A stretch of 64,000 nucleotides of DNA from NCBI GenBank assembly GCA_902476645.1, contig CABSEG010000007.1, positions 1-64,000 of the forward strand. Direction: 5' to 3'. The notes below the pieces were generated by a model. That model had not been told where the DNA came from. It saw only the letters and a program-made list of their open reading frames with translations, and did not search any database. This stretch comes from an uncultured Lachnospiraceae bacterium. Its GTDB lineage: Bacteria; Bacillota; Clostridia; Lachnospirales; Lachnospiraceae. Each line of letters starts with the position of its first letter. The first letter of the stretch is position 1. Below, piece after piece: positions 60,043-64,000 of this stretch. A program made the translations under genes and the position numbers.

Positions 60043-63000
60043 ATGAAAAAGATAACTAAAAGGCTAATGTCCGTACTTCTAGTATTCACTATATTAGCGA
60101 TCTCTCTGCTACCAGAGGCAGGAATAATGGCTGCAAATGATATAGAATCCGCTACGATTACTTATGTGGTATCTGTTAAGCCCGTGAAACATGGGAAGGT
60201 GACAACAGACAAACAAGAGTACTATCCTGGAGAAAAGGTAGTGGTTTCTGTGGAACCGGACCAGGGATATCGTCTTCAAAAATTATGGGCTGAGAATCTG
60301 GATGGAGCTGGCATCAAGGTGCAGGCGCAAGACGGGGCATTTCAGTTCTCCATGCCGGAAGGAAACGTGAAAATCGCTGCGGTCATAGAGGAAGAACACA
60401 AAGAGACAGGAAGGCTAGGACAAGGAAAAAAGGTAACCGGAGAATCTGCGAAGGTAACCGGAAAATCTAAAGAGATACAGCAGTCAGAACGCCTCCGGTC
60501 TGAGACAACTAAGGACTTAGAAGAGCTTCGAAAATCAGAAAAAGAGCAGAAAAAAGGAAACGGTACACAGAAAAAACAAAAGCCCCCAAAAAACGAAGCT
60601 TCCGAAAACAAAAAAAAGATTGAGGAAGAAGTAGGTACCCCAAAATGGAAGGTACCCTTGCAGGCTGTCCAGGATAGGATAGCCAGGAGTGCGGCAGATG
60701 ATGTGGACTATGTATCGATTAAAAACAAGGCCAAGGGCTTGTTTCAAGGAGCTACAAAGATTTCAGACGGTATGGTTATACCGAATGATTACACAGGCTT
60801 TATGAGAAGAACCACAGGTTTGGTTCCAACACTACATTTTGCCTATGATTCTACTTACGAGACCGCAGATAAGTCCTATCCCTCCATTATCTTAAAATCC
60901 GCATATAAGGATGGAAGAATCAGCGTAACCTATCCAAGATCCTGCTTTTACAATGGCACTTGGGTTGACATTAAAGTAACAGCGACGGACTGGAAAAAGG
61001 ATGGGGACAAGAACATCAACATGTTTTTTACCGGGGAGCGTCCAGGCGTCATGGTACAAAACTGTTCCTGGATCGAGCTGAAGTATGACTTTTATGTTGC
61101 GGGTACCACAACACCCATCGTCGTGAAGGGCTATTCCACCTGGAAGGACATCGACTTTGACCAGGGGATTGTCCTGAAGGATGGTTTTGTAAGGACGAAA
61201 GCCAGCATCTACGCAGTAGACGGGGCACAGTCAAACCTGGCATACCAGACCGTGAACGGAAACCCTTACTTCTTTGATGACCATAACTCTAACGCAACTG
61301 ACCAGATGCCAGGGCATATGATTACAGCCCTGTACGAGGGCTCCACATTAAAGGCAGTCTATACCTTTGTCCGCCATACGGTGAGTACCGTGGGTGGTGG
61401 TGCGATTACCAATGAGTCGGATAAGTACTTACCGGGGCCCGTCTCTATTCAGAAAAGGGTATCGGACAATGATGAGAAAATGGTGGCGGAGGACACTTTA
61501 AACCAGTCCCCAGAGCCGAGAAAAGAAGGGTTTACTTATACAATCACGGCCACGACAGCAGGGGAGACGGAAGATACCTATTATATGGCGTATAGTATAC
61601 GAGATCCCTTTGTTGAAGCGTTAAATGTCAATACGGCTGGAATTACTATCATTGATGAGAAGGGCTCGAATGTGAAAGGGTGGTTTGATATCGGTATTTC
61701 CGGTAGTAATGTGCTAACCATAAGCGCAAAGAGCACTTCACTGCAAAACGCAGGCTTCTATGGAAAGGTATTTACCATCAATGTACCAGTAACGATTAAG
61801 GATTTTATAGATCTACGGTCCTCCCAGTATTGGGATGTATCCAAAAATATGGCAGCATTCAGAAATCAGGCATATTTGGATTCGGATGCGTGTCAAGGGG
61901 AAATTTCCTCTAATCAAGTTACTACCTGGGTGCCATTAGAGATTCCAGACGGATATTTGATAGTCAATAAGGTTGAAGATGGGACAGATATTCCACTATC
62001 AGGAGTAACATTCCAGGTTTATGAATGGAATGGAAATACATATAATACAACACCGTATGACATTTTGGATGATGGAAAAATAACAGGAACTTATCAGAGT
62101 ACAAAGCCATATATAATTACCACCACCAACCAAGGCAAATTCAAAGTGGTGGAAACCCAATCTTCACCAGATCACTTCAATCCGGGATGGAGTCAGGAGA
62201 TCCAATATGATGGCACAGCGGCTAAAACATTAACCTATTCCGTTACAAACGTGAAGATGGAGCCGAAAATCGCTGTTACCAAACTAGCAGACCGAACTAC
62301 TATGGACGAGGATGTAAAGATACCTGGTTGGTATAAGTACGGGGATAAGATTATTTATGCCATTGTGGTAAAAAATACCGGGAATGTGCCGGTGAAAAAC
62401 CTAACGGTTACAGACACCATGAGTGAAGATTTGCTAAAAGCTGTGGATCAAACAAATGCTACTTTTGATATTCCAGAGATGGTCACGACGGTAAAAGGAA
62501 AGTCTGTGACGGTGACGAAAAGTTCTGCTACCCAGGTTATTCTAAGTGGACTGGAGCCAGATGACAGCGTGCTTTTGACCTTTTCTGTAAATGTGGGAGA
62601 AAGGGATCAGGTGAAGGGCCTTCAGAACTTAATCAATCTGGATAATGTGGTCAAAGTGACGGGAATCTACCACAATGGTCACCAGGATACAAAGGTGCCG
62701 GAGGATGCGGACGATACAGATAACGATAAGATAAACGTGTTTAATCCTTTGATCTCCATTACGAAGTTGGCAGACCGGACTATTGTGCAGTCTGGAGGGC
62801 TGAAGGAAGCAGGATGGTATGACTTCCAGGAAACAGTGACTTACTCTATGGAAGTCAAAAACTACGGAAACGTATCGGTACATGACTTGATGGTAACAGA
62901 TACCTTAAGTGAAATACTGGCCGCTGCAGTTTATGTGGATAAGGCAGGTTTTACAGATAAGCAGCCCACAGAAACACATTCGGGAGAAAAAATACAGATT

Positions 63001-64000
63001 AAGAAGAAAGCGGACGATAATAAGACATTGACTTTGGACTGCTTGGGGGCGGGAGACAGCGTTGTTTTAACTTTTGAAGCTAAGATTCGGCCAAGAGCAG
63101 AACTGAAGGACTGGCCTCTCGATAAGCTGCAAAATTTGAAAAATCAGGTAAAGGTGACAGGGATGTTTAACACTCAAAATGGCTCTGAACAGGTGTCTCC
63201 GGATGCGGACGATGAGGACAGCGATCATATTAACATCTATAACCCATTGATTTCCGTTACAAAGCTGGCAGATCGAACCACGAGGAATGAGGCAGGCACA
63301 AAGGAGAACGGATGGTATCATTTTGATGAGACAGTTGTCTATCATATGAAGATAAAAAATTATGGAAATGTGGCAGTAGATCACTTAGTCGTAACAGATG
63401 AAATGAGTCAAGAGCTTGCTGCGGTTGTACACTCAGACCAGGCAGGATTTATTCTGGAGAATACCGAACCGGATCTGGAGAGTACGCAGGAATCGGAAAG
63501 TAATTCAGAAAATGAGACGGGGACTGATTTGAAACATGAATCAGAGTTAGAAAGAGGTAATCAAACAGAGAATAGGGAGGAAGAAGAATCAGAGGCTCAG
63601 GAAGAACAAGAATCAGAAGATCAGGAGATGCCTGGCACACCAACAGATTCGGAAGACCCTATAAGCGCAACTGTTGAAACCACAGAAGGAAAGGCGATAC
63701 AAATTACCTTGGATTCTATTAATCATAAGCAGGTAATTTTAGACAGACTGGAACCAGGGGATAGTGTGGAATTAACTTTTACCGCCCGGGTACGTTCCAG
63801 AGATGAACTGAAGACATTTGGTGGAAAAGAATTGGAGCAACTGGGAAATTACGTAAGAATTACAGGGCAATATGATAATCATAATCCTGAACCGGCACCA
63901 GTACCGGAGGACGAGGATGATCAGGATCAAGATAAAGTGAATATATACAATCCATTGATTTCCGTCACAAAGCTTTCCGATCGAACACAAATGAACGGAG
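60043..64000 (+). CDS. Giant secreted surface protein with DUF11-type repeats, 3' partial
   Basis: At least 1319 residues, open to the right edge. ATG 60043 lies five bases after AGGAGGG and opens a signal peptide cut near MAA (about residue 30). An InlB-type repeat (40-115: KPVKHGKVTTDKQEYYPGEKV) is followed by a Lys/Glu-rich linker (115-210), a large adhesin-like region (210-640), a CnaB/SpaA-type fold (about 640-740: GYLIVNKVEDGTDIPLSGVTFQVYEW), and then DUF11/isopeptide-type repeats of about 163 residues, each starting ITKLADRT or a variant (near nt 62272, 62755, 63253, 63961). The third copy is longer because of an acidic Glu/Ser insertion (about nt 63455-63660). Acidic PDADDxDxD linkers join the repeats. 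Expected to be anchored to the cell wall by a sequence beyond the window. A fibrous adhesin or pilus-like role is likely; the ligand is unknown. Confidence 0.85.
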   Translation, partial: MKKITKRLMSVLLVFTILAISLLPEAGIMAANDIESATITYVVSVKPVKHGKVTTDKQEYYPGEKVVVSVEPDQGYRLQKLWAENLDGAGIKVQAQDGAFQFSMPEGNVKIAAVIEEEHKETGRLGQGKKVTGESAKVTGKSKEIQQSERLRSETTKDLEELRKSEKEQKKGNGTQKKQKPPKNEASENKKKIEEEVGTPKWKVPLQAVQDRIARSAADDVDYVSIKNKAKGLFQGATKISDGMVIPNDYTGFMRRTTGLVPTLHFAYDSTYETADKSYPSIILKSAYKDGRISVTYPRSCFYNGTWVDIKVTATDWKKDGDKNINMFFTGERPGVMVQNCSWIELKYDFYVAGTTTPIVVKGYSTWKDIDFDQGIVLKDGFVRTKASIYAVDGAQSNLAYQTVNGNPYFFDDHNSNATDQMPGHMITALYEGSTLKAVYTFVRHTVSTVGGGAITNESDKYLPGPVSIQKRVSDNDEKMVAEDTLNQSPEPRKEGFTYTITATTAGETEDTYYMAYSIRDPFVEALNVNTAGITIIDEKGSNVKGWFDIGISGSNVLTISAKSTSLQNAGFYGKVFTINVPVTIKDFIDLRSSQYWDVSKNMAAFRNQAYLDSDACQGEISSNQVTTWVPLEIPDGYLIVNKVEDGTDIPLSGVTFQVYEWNGNTYNTTPYDILDDGKITGTYQSTKPYIITTTNQGKFKVVETQSSPDHFNPGWSQEIQYDGTAAKTLTYSVTNVKMEPKIAVTKLADRTTMDEDVKIPGWYKYGDKIIYAIVVKNTGNVPVKNLTVTDTMSEDLLKAVDQTNATFDIPEMVTTVKGKSVTVTKSSATQVILSGLEPDDSVLLTFSVNVGERDQVKGLQNLINLDNVVKVTGIYHNGHQDTKVPEDADDTDNDKINVFNPLISITKLADRTIVQSGGLKEAGWYDFQETVTYSMEVKNYGNVSVHDLMVTDTLSEILAAAVYVDKAGFTDKQPTETHSGEKIQIKKKADDNKTLTLDCLGAGDSVVLTFEAKIRPRAELKDWPLDKLQNLKNQVKVTGMFNTQNGSEQVSPDADDEDSDHINIYNPLISVTKLADRTTRNEAGTKENGWYHFDETVVYHMKIKNYGNVAVDHLVVTDEMSQELAAVVHSDQAGFILENTEPDLESTQESESNSENETGTDLKHESELERGNQTENREEEESEAQEEQESEDQEMPGTPTDSEDPISATVETTEGKAIQITLDSINHKQVILDRLEPGDSVELTFTARVRSRDELKTFGGKELEQLGNYVRITGQYDNHNPEPAPVPEDEDDQDQDKVNIYNPLISVTKLSDRTQMNG
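62272..63990 (+). repeat. Tandem DUF11-type protein repeats
   Basis: Repeat starts (TKLADRT or TKLSDRT codons) lie near 62278, 62761, 63259 and 63967, giving units of about 483, 498 and 708 bases. Each holds a GWY..F..V.Y.M..KN.GNV.V..L.VTD block, and most end in an acidic D-rich linker followed by NPLIS. The DNA is diverged between copies, so the array is not recent. Confidence 0.8.

Noticed and set aside
1..64000. CRISPR arrays, insertion sequences, tRNA or rRNA genes
   Set aside because: Scanned by eye on both strands; no regularly spaced direct repeats, transposase motifs, cloverleaf signatures or rRNA-like segments were seen.

Overview
The window looks like a chromosomal segment of an anaerobic, low-to-mid GC Firmicute of the family Lachnospiraceae (class Clostridia). 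Evidence: the DUF5717/DUF5716 pair typical of that family, a YlmC/YmxH sporulation-type protein next to nrdR, an AddAB (not RecBCD) recombination system, a Crh-like HPr behind whiA, a T-box on valS, strong AGGAGG ribosome sites, and very large secreted modular proteins. No rRNA, tRNA, CRISPR array, transposase or intact prophage was seen. The organism was inferred from gene content, not from a database match.

Layout. 1-7.5 kb: two secreted multimodular proteins, the tail of a FIVAR/LRR surface protein and a complete GH110-type alpha-galactosidase, pointing to foraging on host glycans. 7.6-11.6 kb: a membrane-tethered solute-binding protein translationally linked to a YesM-type histidine kinase and a YesN-type AraC response regulator, a candidate three-part sugar sensor. 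11.6-12.4 kb: ylmC-like gene and nrdR. 12.5-18.1 kb: an unusual three-gene module (Ig-like/helical-repeat protein, degenerate Hsp70/actin-fold protein, TPR-like protein). 18.1-20.7 kb: a polar amino acid ABC transporter with an internal terminator after the binding-protein gene. 20.7-24.6 kb: purC-purF-purB behind a structured leader; 24.6-28.3 kb: NhaC-type antiporter, LysR regulator and purA.

28.3-33.2 kb is a patchwork of small genes: a HAD phosphatase, a VTC-like protein, two XRE regulators with a palindromic operator and a promoter pointing antisense into one of them, a Trp-rich 71-residue protein, a CYTH phosphatase, a DJ-1 protein and a DUF975 membrane protein. 33.2-39.6 kb is the protein-quality block tig-clpP-clpX-lon-engB. 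39.6-42.6 kb is valS under a valine T-box. 42.6-49.7 kb is addB-addA. 49.8-53.9 kb holds a GtrA-YfhO fusion membrane protein coupled to an aminotransferase. 53.9-57.1 kb is murB-rapZ-whiA-crh.

From 57.1 kb the DNA becomes AT-rich and gene-poor. It carries a promoter, an approximately 315-nt strongly structured non-coding RNA with an 8-bp pseudoknot (possibly a raiA-motif RNA) and a terminator, then a secreted cell-wall-binding CAP-domain protein, then a partial giant surface protein built of DUF11-type repeats that runs off the right edge. The most interesting items are the structured RNA at about 57.3-57.6 kb and the Hsp70/actin-like three-gene module at 12.5-18.1 kb.
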